64,000 bases of DNA from Pontibacterium sinense (GTDB taxonomy: Bacteria; Pseudomonadota; Gammaproteobacteria; Pseudomonadales; Balneatricaceae): contig NZ_JADEYS010000002.1 of the NCBI RefSeq assembly GCF_015209595.1, positions 1-64,000 on the forward strand, read 5' to 3'. Both the position numbers and the translations under genes were made by a program. Numbering within the stretch: position 1 is the first letter of the stretch; every line of letters starts with the position of its first letter. Below the pieces are notes generated by a model. It searched no databases, was not told the origin of the DNA, and saw only the letters and a program-made list of their open reading frames with translations. Below, in pieces: positions 17,636 to 26,512 of this stretch.

Positions 17636-18463
17636 ATGAGATCAATCCTCTACCTGTTAGGTGCGTTAGCATCATTTTCTACTGTTGAAGCTGCTCACGA
17701 GCGCGACTCGGACTGTACCAGTAACGTGTATCTCGTTGATAAAAGAGAACACAAATCGGACACCTGGACGCGCTTTGAGAAAACGCCGGACAGTGTGCCG
17801 GCTGTGATGGCGCAGATCTTTAAGGAAATTGGCACCGTCCCCATTGATGCTTCCGATGCGTATATCAGCAGTTTCTTTACCGCTGCGCCAGAGATTCAGG
17901 CCACGGATGAGAAGAAAAAAACGTTTGTTTGGCATCAGAGTGCGGGTAAGAACGAAGTGCACCTGAATCTGACCAAGGAGAACGGCTGTATAAAGCAGTT
18001 TGTTCTGTCCTACCGCAATCCAGCCTCTAAAAGCCGGAAGACAATCGAAAGCCTCATTCAAAACAACCTGATTCCCGAGCCGGGATTAGCGGCCTTTGCA
18101 AAGGATGATGAGCGCATTTGTCAGCTTCAACAGATTAAACATCAGCGTATTACTTACAGCGTTAATGGAAAGCCACGCTATATCACAGAAGAAAAACTGC
18201 CTGCATTTGCTGCGTTCACATTGCGAAGTTTTTTACATACCAGCCTGCATGGGGCTCAGAGAACGTTATATGAGTTAGGAGCGCCAGAACGGGTGAGACG
18301 AAATCTTGTGTGGAATGTCAAAGACGGTCACGGAAAACCCTATTTCATAGAGGTCGCTCAGGAGCAATCTTGTGACAAAACGATGAGCATCAATTGGAAA
18401 AACCACTATGGCGTCAAGTATCGTTTAGAGCGAGAGAATACCTTCGTAAATCCAGAGCCCTAA
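17636..18463 (+). CDS. Secreted protein of unknown function
   Basis: I do not recognise this 275-residue protein. It has a clear signal peptide (hydrophobic residues 4-17, cleavage probably after V-E-A-A near 19-20). The mature part is polar and lysine-rich, with four or five cysteines that could form disulfides in the periplasm. No transmembrane helix follows. The region before it (17392-17635) has no gene. It is not obviously in an operon. Confidence 0.6.
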   Translation: MRSILYLLGALASFSTVEAAHERDSDCTSNVYLVDKREHKSDTWTRFEKTPDSVPAVMAQIFKEIGTVPIDASDAYISSFFTAAPEIQATDEKKKTFVWHQSAGKNEVHLNLTKENGCIKQFVLSYRNPASKSRKTIESLIQNNLIPEPGLAAFAKDDERICQLQQIKHQRITYSVNGKPRYITEEKLPAFAAFTLRSFLHTSLHGAQRTLYELGAPERVRRNLVWNVKDGHGKPYFIEVAQEQSCDKTMSINWKNHYGVKYRLERENTFVNPEP

Positions 18464-18765
18464 TGAAATAAATGATTCCATCGGGTCGGGGTTAAGCGAA
18501 TCAGTTGTTTTAAGTCCGACCATTTTATCGTCACATTGTTTTCTTCTCTTCAATTTTAGCCTCCAAATTTCCTTAAAAATCAGACGCTCGACAATGTATC
18601 GTTGCTTTCTTCATAGAAAGCTGGTCTGTAACCCTTTCTATCAACTATGTTTAAATCAGGTATTTTTTATCTTGGCATTTAGGTTGTATGGGGCGCTTGG
18701 TTTGGGTGGGCGTTTCTGTCACTTGAAGTGCAAGCTGGATTGAAAAATTAGGCTGCAATCAATGG
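18464..18765. other. AT-rich intergenic region with no gene seen
   Basis: 302 bases between the secreted protein and the diguanylate cyclase. The stretch is T-rich in the middle (18540-18680) and may hold the cyclase promoter. No hairpin, RNA or frame was supported. Confidence 0.4.
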
Positions 18766-19734
18766 ATGAGATTGTCTATGGAGTATTCCGACGATTTTTT
18801 ACGAGCTGTTCTGGATAGTGTGGATGTCGGTGTTGCTGTCATTGAGGGTGACGGGACGATTTTTTTCGTGAACGATCGATGGATTACTTTTGGTCAACGG
18901 AATGGTGTACCGGATACGGTGCAATGGCTAGGTGTTAACTACCTTACGGTTTGCGAAGAAGCAGCTGAAACGGGAGACTGCCTGGCGTTGGAGGCTGTAC
19001 AGGGCATAAAACAAGTACTGAATTCTGGGCGACACTCATTTTCCTTAGAGTATCCTTGCCATAGTGACGAAGAGAAACGCTGGTTTATGATGCGTGTGTC
19101 ATGTCTCGTGAGTGATGGAAAACGCTTTTGTGTTTTGTCACACCAGAACATCACAGAGCGTAAACTTGCTGAAGAGAAGGTTCTGAACTTATCCCGGCAA
19201 GATGGGCTAACCGGTTTGTATAACCGGCGGTACTTTGATGAATTTTATAAGCAAGAGTGGAATCGTTGTTTACGCCAATCCTTACCCATTACGCTGGTGT
19301 TGTTGGATATTGACCACTTTAAATCAGTGAATGACATCTACGGACACCAAATGGGTGATCAACATCTTCGGTCAGTTGCGCAGTGTGCAAATAGTTTTGC
19401 TAAAAGGTCGAGTGATATTTGTGCCCGTTACGGGGGGGAAGAGTTCGCCTTGGTATTGGGAAATACAACCGCGGAAGAAGCTGCTGTGTTGGCTACCAGG
19501 CTGGTTTTAGCGGTAGAGACTTTGGATATTCCCAATGAAACATCGCCAGTTAGTCCGGTCTTAACCATCAGTGCAGGGGTGGTGACCAGAGTACCTGACA
19601 CATCAATACAAAAAGAAAGCTTGATTGAAGAGGCGGACAGGCTGCTGTATTTGGCTAAGAAAAAAGGCCGTAATCAGCTCTGCACCGCCAACATCGGATC
19701 AGTTCAGCGGAAGGCCGAAGAGACCCTTATTTAA
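18766..19734 (+). CDS. PAS-GGDEF diguanylate cyclase
   Basis: Makes cyclic di-GMP from two GTP. A PAS sensor domain (residues ~8-130) with no membrane segment is followed by a GGDEF domain (~155-310). The active-site motif is G-G-E-E-F near residue 224, and the inhibitory I-site R-S-S-D lies exactly five residues before it, so the enzyme should be active and product-inhibited. Its 3' end overlaps the converging FKBP gene by 8 bases. c-di-GMP often tunes exopolysaccharide, but no direct link to the 33-60 kb locus is visible. Confidence 0.88.
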   Translation: MRLSMEYSDDFLRAVLDSVDVGVAVIEGDGTIFFVNDRWITFGQRNGVPDTVQWLGVNYLTVCEEAAETGDCLALEAVQGIKQVLNSGRHSFSLEYPCHSDEEKRWFMMRVSCLVSDGKRFCVLSHQNITERKLAEEKVLNLSRQDGLTGLYNRRYFDEFYKQEWNRCLRQSLPITLVLLDIDHFKSVNDIYGHQMGDQHLRSVAQCANSFAKRSSDICARYGGEEFALVLGNTTAEEAAVLATRLVLAVETLDIPNETSPVSPVLTISAGVVTRVPDTSIQKESLIEEADRLLYLAKKKGRNQLCTANIGSVQRKAEETLI

Positions 19735-20200
19735 AGTTCAATAGTTCGACATCAAAAATGAGCGTTGACCCCGGTGTAATGACGCCAGCAGAGCCATTGC
19801 CGTAAGCCAGTTCGCTAGGGATGTACAGTCGGGTTTTCTCACCTACAACCATCAACTGTAAGCCTTCAGTCCAGCCTTTAATGACCTGATTCAGGCCGAA
19901 CTCAATCGGCTCACCACGTTCAACTGAGCTATCAAAGACGGTGCCGTCAATCAGCGTGCCGTGATAGTGCACTTTAACCTTTGAGGATGCTACTGGGTGT
20001 TCGCTGCCGGTGCCTTCCTGAAGTACCTTGTATTGCAATCCTGATGCGGTGGTTTTTACGTCGGGATCATTTTTATTGTCCGCTAGAAATTTTTCTCCGC
20101 TTGCTTTGTTTTCCGCCGAATGACGTTTGTTCGTTTGGCTGGTTTTGTACACAAAAAACACGATCACGATAAGTAGGAGAGGAAGAATAATCTCTAACAT
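19727..20200 (-). CDS. FKBP-type peptidyl-prolyl isomerase, membrane-anchored
   Basis: Peptidyl-prolyl cis-trans isomerase that helps fold envelope proteins. A single N-terminal hydrophobic helix (residues 2-18) acts as anchor, followed by a charged linker and one FKBP domain (~48-157). The usual residues are visible: [19 protein letters not shown] and E-L-A-Y-G. 157 residues fits a minimal FkpA/FklB relative without the dimerisation helices. AAGG precedes the ATG. Confidence 0.87.
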   Translation of the reverse strand: MLEIILPLLLIVIVFFVYKTSQTNKRHSAENKASGEKFLADNKNDPDVKTTASGLQYKVLQEGTGSEHPVASSKVKVHYHGTLIDGTVFDSSVERGEPIEFGLNQVIKGWTEGLQLMVVGEKTRLYIPSELAYGNGSAGVITPGSTLIFDVELLNFK

Positions 20201-20332
20201 AACAGCGCCTTAGGTTGAATGAACGAAGCATCTAATAATGCGCGTAGGTCGGCTGCCTTGCAATGGTGGATCGTACGTTCGCATGGAATTAGTTCGCTGA
20301 TTAGTGAGCGTTACTGGCTCTGAATTTTCATA

Positions 20333-20350
20333 TTTGAAAAACAATTCAAA
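20333..20350. promoter_or_regulatory. Inverted repeat upstream of the bufferin operon
   Basis: TTTGAA (20333-20338) and TTCAAA (20345-20350) separated by six bases, about 90 bases before bufA1. It may be part of the promoter or an operator; no factor can be named. Confidence 0.3.
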
Positions 20351-20441
20351 AAAGATGCAATCGAATCGAACATCCAAACGTCTCTTTTATTGAGTGGCCT
20401 GAATCCACTTCAACAATAATGCTTTGAGGAGAGACCCAACA

Positions 20442-20714
20442 ATGAATAGCAAAACGTTGATTACCGCGACGATCATTAGCCTGAGTGCCGTTGCCACTTC
20501 CGCATATGCTGTGCCTGATGCGCCTAAGAACTGGGAAAAATGTGCGGGTATTGCAAAAGCGGGTATGAATGATTGTGGTGCGCTGGACGGTTCCCACGGT
20601 TGTGCAAGTCAGGCTAAAGCCGACAACATGGAGAATGAATGGGTATACGTACCTGAAGGCACCTGTAAGAAAATTACCGGTGGTGTTGTTGCTAAAATTA
20701 AGCCTGCTAAATAA
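20442..20714 (+). CDS. bufA1: Bufferin precursor peptide (DUF2282)
   Basis: Precursor of a bufferin, a ribosomally made, post-translationally modified peptide that binds copper in the periplasm. 90 residues with a signal peptide cleaved near A-Y-A (21-23) and four conserved cysteines at 34, 45, 54 and 75. The family signature E-K-C-x-G-I-A-K-A-G-M-N-D-C-G and the W-V-Y-V-P-E-G-T-C-K-K ending are plain. The frame is open from TTG 20424, but GAGGAG just before ATG 20442 fixes the start. It leads an operon with the modifying enzyme BufB and partner BufC. In studied bufferins the modification acts on the cysteines; here that is inference from family. Confidence 0.87.
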   Translation: MNSKTLITATIISLSAVATSAYAVPDAPKNWEKCAGIAKAGMNDCGALDGSHGCASQAKADNMENEWVYVPEGTCKKITGGVVAKIKPAK

Positions 20715-20729
20715 TCAGGCGGCGACAAT

Positions 20730-21569
20730 ATGACCGACAGAGGTTGTAGTGGCGCAGGCTTAGGCCTGCGTTCGCCCCATCTGCGTGAAGTGTTGCGGGA
20801 TACGCCCGATGTTCCTTGGTTTGAGGTGCATATTTGCAACTATCTGGGAGGAGGGTTGAGTCGAGCTTTACTCCATCAGATCAATGAACGGTATCCGCTG
20901 AGCTTTCACGGTGTCAATCTGAGTTTGGCCGGGGTTGAACCTTTGGATGCGGAATACCTGAAACGTCTTAGGGTCGCAGTGGATGAGTTCAATCCTGCGC
21001 TGGTATCTGAGCATGCGTGTTTTACGACTCACGCGGGGCAGTACTTCCATGACCTGATGCCTGTGCCGTTTACGGATGAAGCTGTCCGGCATCTGGCTGG
21101 GCGGGTACGTGAGGTTCAGGACCGTTTGGGTCGACAAATTCTGATCGAAAATCTTTCGCGTTATTACAGTTACGATGAAAGCCATCTCAGCGAAGGTCAG
21201 TTTATGGCCGCGGTGTGTGACGAAGCAGATTGCGGATTACTGCTGGACCTGAACAACGCCTACGTCAACCAGTGTAATCTGGGTGAGGATATGACGCGTT
21301 TTATCTCTGAACTGCCATTAGCGCGGGTTGGAGAGATCCATCTGGCCGGGTTTACTGAACAGGATGGAATGCTGATTGATACGCACGGCGCTCCGGTATG
21401 TGATGCGGTGTGGCAATCCTATGCGGATTTCTGTGAACTGAGAGCTGATGTTCCCTGTCTGATTGAATGGGATGCCAATCTACCGTCGTTTGAGGTGTTG
21501 CTGGAGCAGCGAGAGATGGCGCAAAACATTCAGGACCAAGCTCAGACCGTAGGAGCAGAGCGCGCGTGA
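20730..21569 (+). CDS. bufB: MNIO-family modifying enzyme (DUF692)
   Basis: Multinuclear non-heme iron oxidative enzyme that modifies cysteines of the bufferin precursor. The TIM-barrel metal ligands and family motifs are visible: H-G-V-N-L-S-L (residues ~56-62), S-E-H-A-C, I-E-N-L-S-R-Y, L-L-D-L-N-N-A-Y-V-N, E-I-H-L-A-G-F, D-T-H-G-A-P-V and I-E-W-D. 279 residues is the usual length. It starts 15 bases after bufA1 and overlaps bufC by four bases (GTGA), so it is translationally coupled. Confidence 0.92.
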   Translation: MTDRGCSGAGLGLRSPHLREVLRDTPDVPWFEVHICNYLGGGLSRALLHQINERYPLSFHGVNLSLAGVEPLDAEYLKRLRVAVDEFNPALVSEHACFTTHAGQYFHDLMPVPFTDEAVRHLAGRVREVQDRLGRQILIENLSRYYSYDESHLSEGQFMAAVCDEADCGLLLDLNNAYVNQCNLGEDMTRFISELPLARVGEIHLAGFTEQDGMLIDTHGAPVCDAVWQSYADFCELRADVPCLIEWDANLPSFEVLLEQREMAQNIQDQAQTVGAERA

Positions 21570-22153
21570 ATGAAGCAGACAAACCGTCGAACGGCAGCAG
21601 CTATCGCGAATCGTTAACCGCGTTTGCCGATGCTGTACTGGAAGGCCAGTCGAACGTATCCGCGTATACCAACAACTACATGGGTGTGCATGCTTTAGCC
21701 CTGCATAATATTTTTCTGTGTGTGCGTTCACAGCTGGGCGAAACGCCGTTTGCGGCGCTGTCTAATGTCTATGTGCAGCACTTTCCGGCAAGCCAGTGGG
21801 ATATCAATCGCTACGGTGACCAGTTCGCCGAGTTGTTGGCGGCTCAGGTGCATGGGGCGAGAGCCGATGCATTTGACTGGCCTGCGCTGGCGGCGTTGGC
21901 GGCGGTTGAGTACGCGATTACGGCTCAATATTATGCGGATGACGATGTAGGCCACGGGGGCGAACCGATCTTGGTTGATGCCGCGAGTGAGGTGAGTCTG
22001 GACCGGAGCTGGGTGCATCAGCTTGCTGAGTTACACCCTTACGCGGATATTGCTGTACGGATCTCTTTTGAATCGCCGGTTGCTATCTGGCGTGATGGGT
22101 TACGCATCAAAGTGATGCCTTCCGAGCAGGTGTTCAATGCAAGTGGGGACTGA
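21566..22153 (+). CDS. bufC: BufB partner protein (DUF2063)
   Basis: Partner protein thought to present the precursor to the MNIO enzyme. The N-terminal DUF2063 domain is recognisable (a serine-rich start, then Y-T-N-N-Y-M-G-V-H and the helix A-L-H-N-I-F), with V-Q-H-F-P-A-S-Q-W-D-I-N-R-Y-G later. 195 residues is shorter than the common 250 or so. The start is the GTG overlapping the bufB stop codon. It is followed three bases later by an ECF sigma gene. Confidence 0.85.
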   Translation: MNEADKPSNGSSYRESLTAFADAVLEGQSNVSAYTNNYMGVHALALHNIFLCVRSQLGETPFAALSNVYVQHFPASQWDINRYGDQFAELLAAQVHGARADAFDWPALAALAAVEYAITAQYYADDDVGHGGEPILVDAASEVSLDRSWVHQLAELHPYADIAVRISFESPVAIWRDGLRIKVMPSEQVFNASGD

Positions 22154-22156
22154 TGC

Positions 22157-22654
22157 ATGAGCGATAAGATGCTCGATGAAACCCAACTTCAGACCTTATA
22201 TCAATATGCCATGGTACTGAGCCAGCATCGAGATGATGCCTATGACCTCCTGCAGTCGGCCGTTGAATCGTATCTGATCAAGGTGAAGCGCGGGGCTCAG
22301 GTGATAGAATGCCCCGTCGCTTATGTGCGCACGCTGATCCGCAATCGTTACATAGACCACTACCGTTACCGACAGCGATGGCAAAGTGAATCCTTTGAAG
22401 AGCTGGCCCTTTACGATATTTCTCCGGTTGATCTGGAACAGGTGGTGATTGATTCGGATGAACTACAAGGTATCTGGACTCAGCTTAGTGTGGAGGATCG
22501 TGATATTTTGTATCACTGGGCTGTGCTTGGATACAGTACAGATGAAGCCTGTGCTTTATTAGATATGCCGCGAGGCACTTTTTTGTCGCGCATCCATCGA
22601 CTGCGAAAACGCTGTCAGGCGATGAGCAATTCGTTATCTCGATCACAGGAGTAG
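22157..22654 (+). CDS. ECF-type RNA polymerase sigma factor
   Basis: 165-residue extracytoplasmic-function sigma factor. Sigma region 2 covers residues ~10-75 (D-A-Y-D-L-L-Q, then R-N-R-Y-I-D-H-Y-R) and region 4 covers ~110-160 (S-T-D-E-A-C-A-L-L-D-M-P-R-G-T-F-L-S-R-I-H-R). It is directly downstream of bufC in the same operon, so it probably activates bufA1BC transcription in response to copper or oxidative stress. Similar sigma genes accompany bufferin operons in other bacteria as I recall. Confidence 0.87.
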   Translation: MSDKMLDETQLQTLYQYAMVLSQHRDDAYDLLQSAVESYLIKVKRGAQVIECPVAYVRTLIRNRYIDHYRYRQRWQSESFEELALYDISPVDLEQVVIDSDELQGIWTQLSVEDRDILYHWAVLGYSTDEACALLDMPRGTFLSRIHRLRKRCQAMSNSLSRSQE

Positions 22655-22657
22655 GGT

Positions 22658-23293
22658 ATGAAGCAGGATGAAACTGTCCATGCAAAACTGCCCTTGAAAG
22701 ACGCAATCCGTCATCAGGCTGCGTCTGAGCAGTTGAGTGTTGGTCAACTAGATGAACTGCTGGCTATGCAGCGGGATGTACTTGTTGAGGCGCCGGTCAA
22801 GAGATCAAAGCTACCCGTATGGTTGGGTGCTGTTGCAGCCTGTTGCGTCTTGGTGGTGAGTCTATTTATCTGGCAGAACTCGACACAACAATACAGCCGG
22901 GATATTGCCTTGGAAGTGGCAGGTAACCATCTTCAGCTTAAGCCTATGGACGTAGAAACACAGTCTATGACCGAGATTCGCCGCTACTTTACGCAGCTGG
23001 ACTTCTCGCCTGTGCGCTCAAGCTTATTGGAAACACAGTTTGATCTGCCGGAAAATCTGATGATTGGTGGACGCTATTGTTCAGTAAAAGGTGTTACGGC
23101 CACTCAGATCCGCTATCGGGGTACCGACAGTGAGCTGAGAACTTTCTATGAAGTAGGGTATGACGAAGAACGCTACGGGCATATTCCTGACATCGACAAG
23201 GGCGAAACACCACAGGAACTGATGGTGAAGGGTGTCAAAGTCACATTATGGGTCGAAAAAGGCCTGTTGATGGCGTTAGTTGCTGATATGTAA
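22658..23293 (+). CDS. Putative membrane anti-sigma factor
   Basis: 211 residues with a cytoplasmic N-terminal part (1-47), a single membrane helix (~49-71) and a periplasmic domain to the C-terminus, the usual topology of an anti-sigma partner. There is no zinc-binding HxxxCxxC motif, so it is not a ZAS-type protein. The gene begins three bases after the sigma gene and ends the operon; a strong terminator follows. Its role is inferred from position and topology. Confidence 0.7.
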   Translation: MKQDETVHAKLPLKDAIRHQAASEQLSVGQLDELLAMQRDVLVEAPVKRSKLPVWLGAVAACCVLVVSLFIWQNSTQQYSRDIALEVAGNHLQLKPMDVETQSMTEIRRYFTQLDFSPVRSSLLETQFDLPENLMIGGRYCSVKGVTATQIRYRGTDSELRTFYEVGYDEERYGHIPDIDKGETPQELMVKGVKVTLWVEKGLLMALVADM

Positions 23294-23322
23294 CTGACGC
23301 TAAAGCGATCAAACCTAGGGTT

Positions 23323-23348
23323 AAAGCGGCTGAAAGGCCGCTTTTTTT
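23323..23348 (+). terminator. Rho-independent terminator of the bufferin operon
   Basis: AAAGCGGC (23323-23330) pairs with GCCGCTTT (23337-23344), followed by a run of T. It may also serve the converging TetR gene. Confidence 0.9.
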
Positions 23349-23357
23349 GTCTTCTTG

Positions 23358-23978
23358 TCAGGTGTTTGGATCTATTGCGTGATGGCTCAGAAACATTTTT
23401 ACGCTGTCGTCGATGATATACGTGCATTGCTCCTCCGTTGGTAATGGTAGATTCATCAAGAGCTGAGGCCAGAACAAACTGGCTTTCAATACGCCAATAA
23501 ACTGATTGGCCGCGTAACTGGCATCGACGGGTTTAAGTCGCCCATCAGCAATAGCGTCTGCCACCCAGTTATCTAGCCCTTTCTCTTGTTGTTCGAAACG
23601 GGTCCGGGTTTCCTCCGCTAATTCAGGGGAGTGCACACACTCGACGAGTAGCACTTTGGCCAGATCCTGAAAGCGGGTGGATTGAAAAAGCGTTAGCTCT
23701 GAATGTGCAAATCGGGTGAGCTGATCAGCTAATGTCTGTTCGGAGGAGTAACCCACAACAGTATGGTCGCTGACGAAGTCGAACATCTGTTGTACCAGTT
23801 CCTGGAACAGTGCCTCTTTACTTGGAAAGTGGTTATAGACAGTGCGCTTAGATACCCCAGCACGTGCTGAGAGTGCATCCATACTGGTGGCTTGAAAGCC
23901 TTTCTCTCTGAACTCTCGTAACGCGGCGTCGACGATAGCCGCGCGTTTACGTTCACTAAGGGTAAGGTGTGTATTCAC
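23358..23978 (-). CDS. TetR family transcriptional regulator
   Basis: 206-residue repressor. The N-terminal helix-turn-helix (residues ~10-57) contains F-Q-A-T-S-M-D-A-L-S-A-R-A-G-V-S-K-R-T and V-Y-N-H-F-P-S-K-E, the signature of the family; the rest is the ligand-binding domain. The start is GTG at 23978. It is divergent from the metallo-hydrolase gene, with likely operators between them (24011-24075). Confidence 0.9.
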   Translation of the reverse strand: MNTHLTLSERKRAAIVDAALREFREKGFQATSMDALSARAGVSKRTVYNHFPSKEALFQELVQQMFDFVSDHTVVGYSSEQTLADQLTRFAHSELTLFQSTRFQDLAKVLLVECVHSPELAEETRTRFEQQEKGLDNWVADAIADGRLKPVDASYAANQFIGVLKASLFWPQLLMNLPLPTEEQCTYIIDDSVKMFLSHHAIDPNT

Positions 23979-24010
23979 GAAATGCCCAAATTCCCGGATT
24001 CAAAAGTTTT

Positions 24011-24075
24011 GTAAAGTATACACTGATCAGTTTACTTTTATAAAATCCATAATTACACTGCACGGTGTAGTTTAC
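24011..24075. promoter_or_regulatory. Putative TetR operators
   Basis: Two related elements: TACACTG...AGTTTAC at 24019-24035, centred on the perfect palindrome ACTGATCAGT (24022-24031), and TACACTG...GTGTAGTTTAC at 24054-24075. The TACACTG and AGTTTAC halves recur in the same order, as expected for sites of one repressor controlling both divergent genes. Confidence 0.5.
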
Positions 24076-24114
24076 ATGTGGGTTGAACATTTAATTAGCC
24101 ATAGAGTGTCCAAG

Positions 24115-25248
24115 ATGAAGCGAAAGGGCGTATGGATTTTGGGAGGTGCATTGATCATGACAGCATGCAGCTGGAGCTTAAAACCGGACGTAATGTCGTT
24201 TGATGAGTCATCAAATTTTCGTGATGGCACTTTCCAGAATGCCCAGTCCTTCGAAGTCTCGGAAGGCGGCACGATGGCTAAGATATTGTGGCGGTATATG
24301 ACTGAGGAGCGTATCGATGCCATGCCGGTCGATCCTGTACCCGTGCACGCAATGAATCCGGCAACGTTGGTTGAGGAGAATCAGGCGGGTGTTGCGATCT
24401 ACCGTCTGGGGCATTCTAGTCTGCTGCTTGCCGTGGAGGGCACATTCTGGCTGATAGATCCGGTGTTCTCTGAGCGAGCGTCGCCATTTAGCTGGATTGG
24501 ACCTAAGCGGTTTCATAAAACCCCGCTCGAACTGGCGCAGCTACCGGAGATAACCGGTGTGCTTATTTCGCATGACCACTACGACCATCTTGATAAAGAC
24601 ACTATTCGGCAGTTAAGTCAGCGTGTTGAACACTTTGTGGTTCCACTTGGCGTCGGCAATCATCTGCGGGAGTGGGGTGTTGAGAATGAGCGCATCCACG
24701 AACTTGATTGGTGGCAGAATGTGTCTGTTGGAGAGGTGGAGTTGACGGCGACCCCGTCTCAACACTTTTCGGGGCGGGGATTGCGTGATCGTAATACAAC
24801 GTTGTGGGCATCGTGGGTGATCAAGGCATCAGATAAGATGGTCTATTTTAGCGGTGATACAGGTTATTTTGATGGCTTTAAAGAGATTGGTGAACGTTTA
24901 GGGCCGTTTGATCTGACGATTATGGAGAACGGCGCTTATGATCAAAACTGGTCGCAGGTACATATGACACCGGAAGAGACGTTACAGGCTCATCTGGATC
25001 TTAAAGGTGATGTGATGCTGCCGGTACACAACGGCACTTTTGATCTGGCGATGCATCCCTGGTATGAACCACTTGAACGACTGGATGCGTTGGCTGTGGA
25101 TGCTCAAGTCACGTTGGTAACCCCTGAAATGGGCCAGAGACTTGCGTTGACGGAGCTATCTACCGCAAGTACTCAACGCTGGTGGCGGACCGGTTCGATA
25201 GCGCAGAGGTCGATAGGAAATGCCGACGAGCTGAAGCACTCTATGTGA
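24115..25248 (+). CDS. MBL-fold metallo-hydrolase lipoprotein (NAPE-PLD/UlaG-like)
   Basis: Metallo-beta-lactamase-fold hydrolase. The metal site S-H-D-H-Y-D-H-L-D is clear (around residue 155 of this frame), with a second ligand in F-S-G-D-T-G-Y-F-D and a late H-N-G-T-F. The overall order matches the NAPE-PLD/UlaG branch, which acts on phosphodiester or lactone bonds. Residues 1-20 from the ATG at 24115 form a lipoprotein-type signal ending M-T-A-C, so it is probably membrane-tethered. The frame continues back to ATG 24076, but the extra 13 residues would precede the signal peptide. Divergent TetR control is likely. Confidence 0.82.
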   Translation: MKRKGVWILGGALIMTACSWSLKPDVMSFDESSNFRDGTFQNAQSFEVSEGGTMAKILWRYMTEERIDAMPVDPVPVHAMNPATLVEENQAGVAIYRLGHSSLLLAVEGTFWLIDPVFSERASPFSWIGPKRFHKTPLELAQLPEITGVLISHDHYDHLDKDTIRQLSQRVEHFVVPLGVGNHLREWGVENERIHELDWWQNVSVGEVELTATPSQHFSGRGLRDRNTTLWASWVIKASDKMVYFSGDTGYFDGFKEIGERLGPFDLTIMENGAYDQNWSQVHMTPEETLQAHLDLKGDVMLPVHNGTFDLAMHPWYEPLERLDALAVDAQVTLVTPEMGQRLALTELSTASTQRWWRTGSIAQRSIGNADELKHSM

Positions 25249-25264
25249 TACCTGATGCACGAAA

Positions 25265-25300
25265 ATCGGGTTACCCGCAGGCCGGGTAGCCCGATATATC
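25265..25300 (-). terminator. Terminator between metallo-hydrolase and crotonase
   Basis: ATCGGGTTACCCG (25265-25277) pairs with CGGGTAGCCCGAT (25283-25295). Read on the minus strand it is followed by TTTT, so it probably ends the crotonase transcript. Confidence 0.65.
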
Positions 25301-25308
25301 GGGGGCTA

Positions 25309-26148
25309 TCAGTTGCCTTGATAGTAGCCCGGACGTTTTTCAATAAATGCGTTGATCGCTTCCATATGGTCGTTTGTGTTGTGACACATGCCCTGGAATA
25401 CGGCACACAGTTCAAGGAAGTCTTTTAGCTCATGGCGTTGTGCTGATTTCAGCAGTCGTTTGGTCATGCGCAGTGCCTGTGGTGGCTTCGATGCCATCTG
25501 GCGAGCCATTTTCATCGCAGCGGGCAGCAGTTCTTCTGGTTCGACAACATCCAGCACAATGCCTAGCTCTTTGGCTTCATCCGCTTTGATTACACGTCCG
25601 GTTAACGTCAGTTCGGCGGCGCGTTGATAGCCAATCAGACGCTGCAGGAACCAGGCACCGCCATCTCCAGGGATGATCCCCAGATTGACAAAGGTTTCAC
25701 CAAACATCGCTTTGCTGGATGCAATGCGGATGTCGCACATGCATGTCAGGTCAAAACCTGCGCCAATGGCGGGTCCGTTGACGGCAGCAATCACCGGGAT
25801 TTCCGCTTCAGACATCGCCAGTGGGATGCGCTGGATGCCCGCGCGATATTTTTCCTGCACTTCATACACATCGCCGCCGAACGCGGCATCTTTATGCTCA
25901 GTGTCCCGTAGCTGCATCTCTTTGATATTACCGCCCGATGAGAACGCGCTGCCTGCACCGGTCAACACCAGAACCGACACGTCCGGGTTACGGTTCGCCC
26001 ACGCGACCGTGTTGCAGATATCGTCGATCAGGTTACAACCGGTTAGTGCGTTACGCAGGTCATCGCGGTTGAAGGTGAGTAGCGCGACGCGATCTTCGAG
26101 TGTCAGTGTTGCATCTGAAAGAGAGGGATATGCCGGGATGCTGGCCAT
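25309..26148 (-). CDS. Enoyl-CoA hydratase/isomerase family protein
   Basis: 279-residue crotonase-fold enzyme acting on an acyl-CoA substrate. The oxyanion-hole segments S-S-G-G-N-I-K-E-M and N-G-P-A-I-G-A-G are present. The two Glu residues used by classical hydratase are not: the first position is Asp in G-A-G-F-D-L-T, and the second is Phe in F-G-E-T-F-V-N-L-G, while an Asp follows in I-I-P-G-D-G-G. That suggests a different reaction, perhaps isomerase-like. AAGGAAA precedes the ATG. Confidence 0.82.
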   Translation of the reverse strand: MASIPAYPSLSDATLTLEDRVALLTFNRDDLRNALTGCNLIDDICNTVAWANRNPDVSVLVLTGAGSAFSSGGNIKEMQLRDTEHKDAAFGGDVYEVQEKYRAGIQRIPLAMSEAEIPVIAAVNGPAIGAGFDLTCMCDIRIASSKAMFGETFVNLGIIPGDGGAWFLQRLIGYQRAAELTLTGRVIKADEAKELGIVLDVVEPEELLPAAMKMARQMASKPPQALRMTKRLLKSAQRHELKDFLELCAVFQGMCHNTNDHMEAINAFIEKRPGYYQGN

Positions 26149-26512
26149 AAAAACATTTCCTTGGTTTTTGTTTTTCTCAGGTGCACAGCATAAGTGATTA
26201 TGTAGCAGGGGTCTAAGGGAAAGTACTTATTGTTGGTGTGGTGATGTGTTCCAAATCGTTGCAATAGTCGTGGCGTTGCCTTCACCAATTGATCAATTTT
26301 GATGCACTTTTGCTGATTTATGAGGCTGACCGTTGGTATGGAAAAAATAATAGCCTATAGGTTTGAAGGAGTTGGAGCGCTTTTCAACAGAGTGGCATAG
26401 CTGATGCCTTATCTTAACTAGAACGCTAGGTAATGGGCGCTGCGATAAGAGACCGTAAAACAATAATACGCAGGCCTGGAGACGAATAAACAGTTCACAG
26501 TGGGTGATGGCT
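26149..26512. other. Intergenic region between crotonase and tautomerase
   Basis: 364 bases with no supported gene. A perfect 12-bp palindrome AATTGATCAATT lies at 26287-26298 and could be an operator; its core resembles an FNR half-site pairing but lacks the spacer. Confidence 0.4.

Noticed and set aside
20201-20441. ECF-type promoter (AAC...CGAA) before bufA1
   Set aside because: AAC and CGAA motifs occur, but the spacing seen (about 19 bases) is too long for the usual site.
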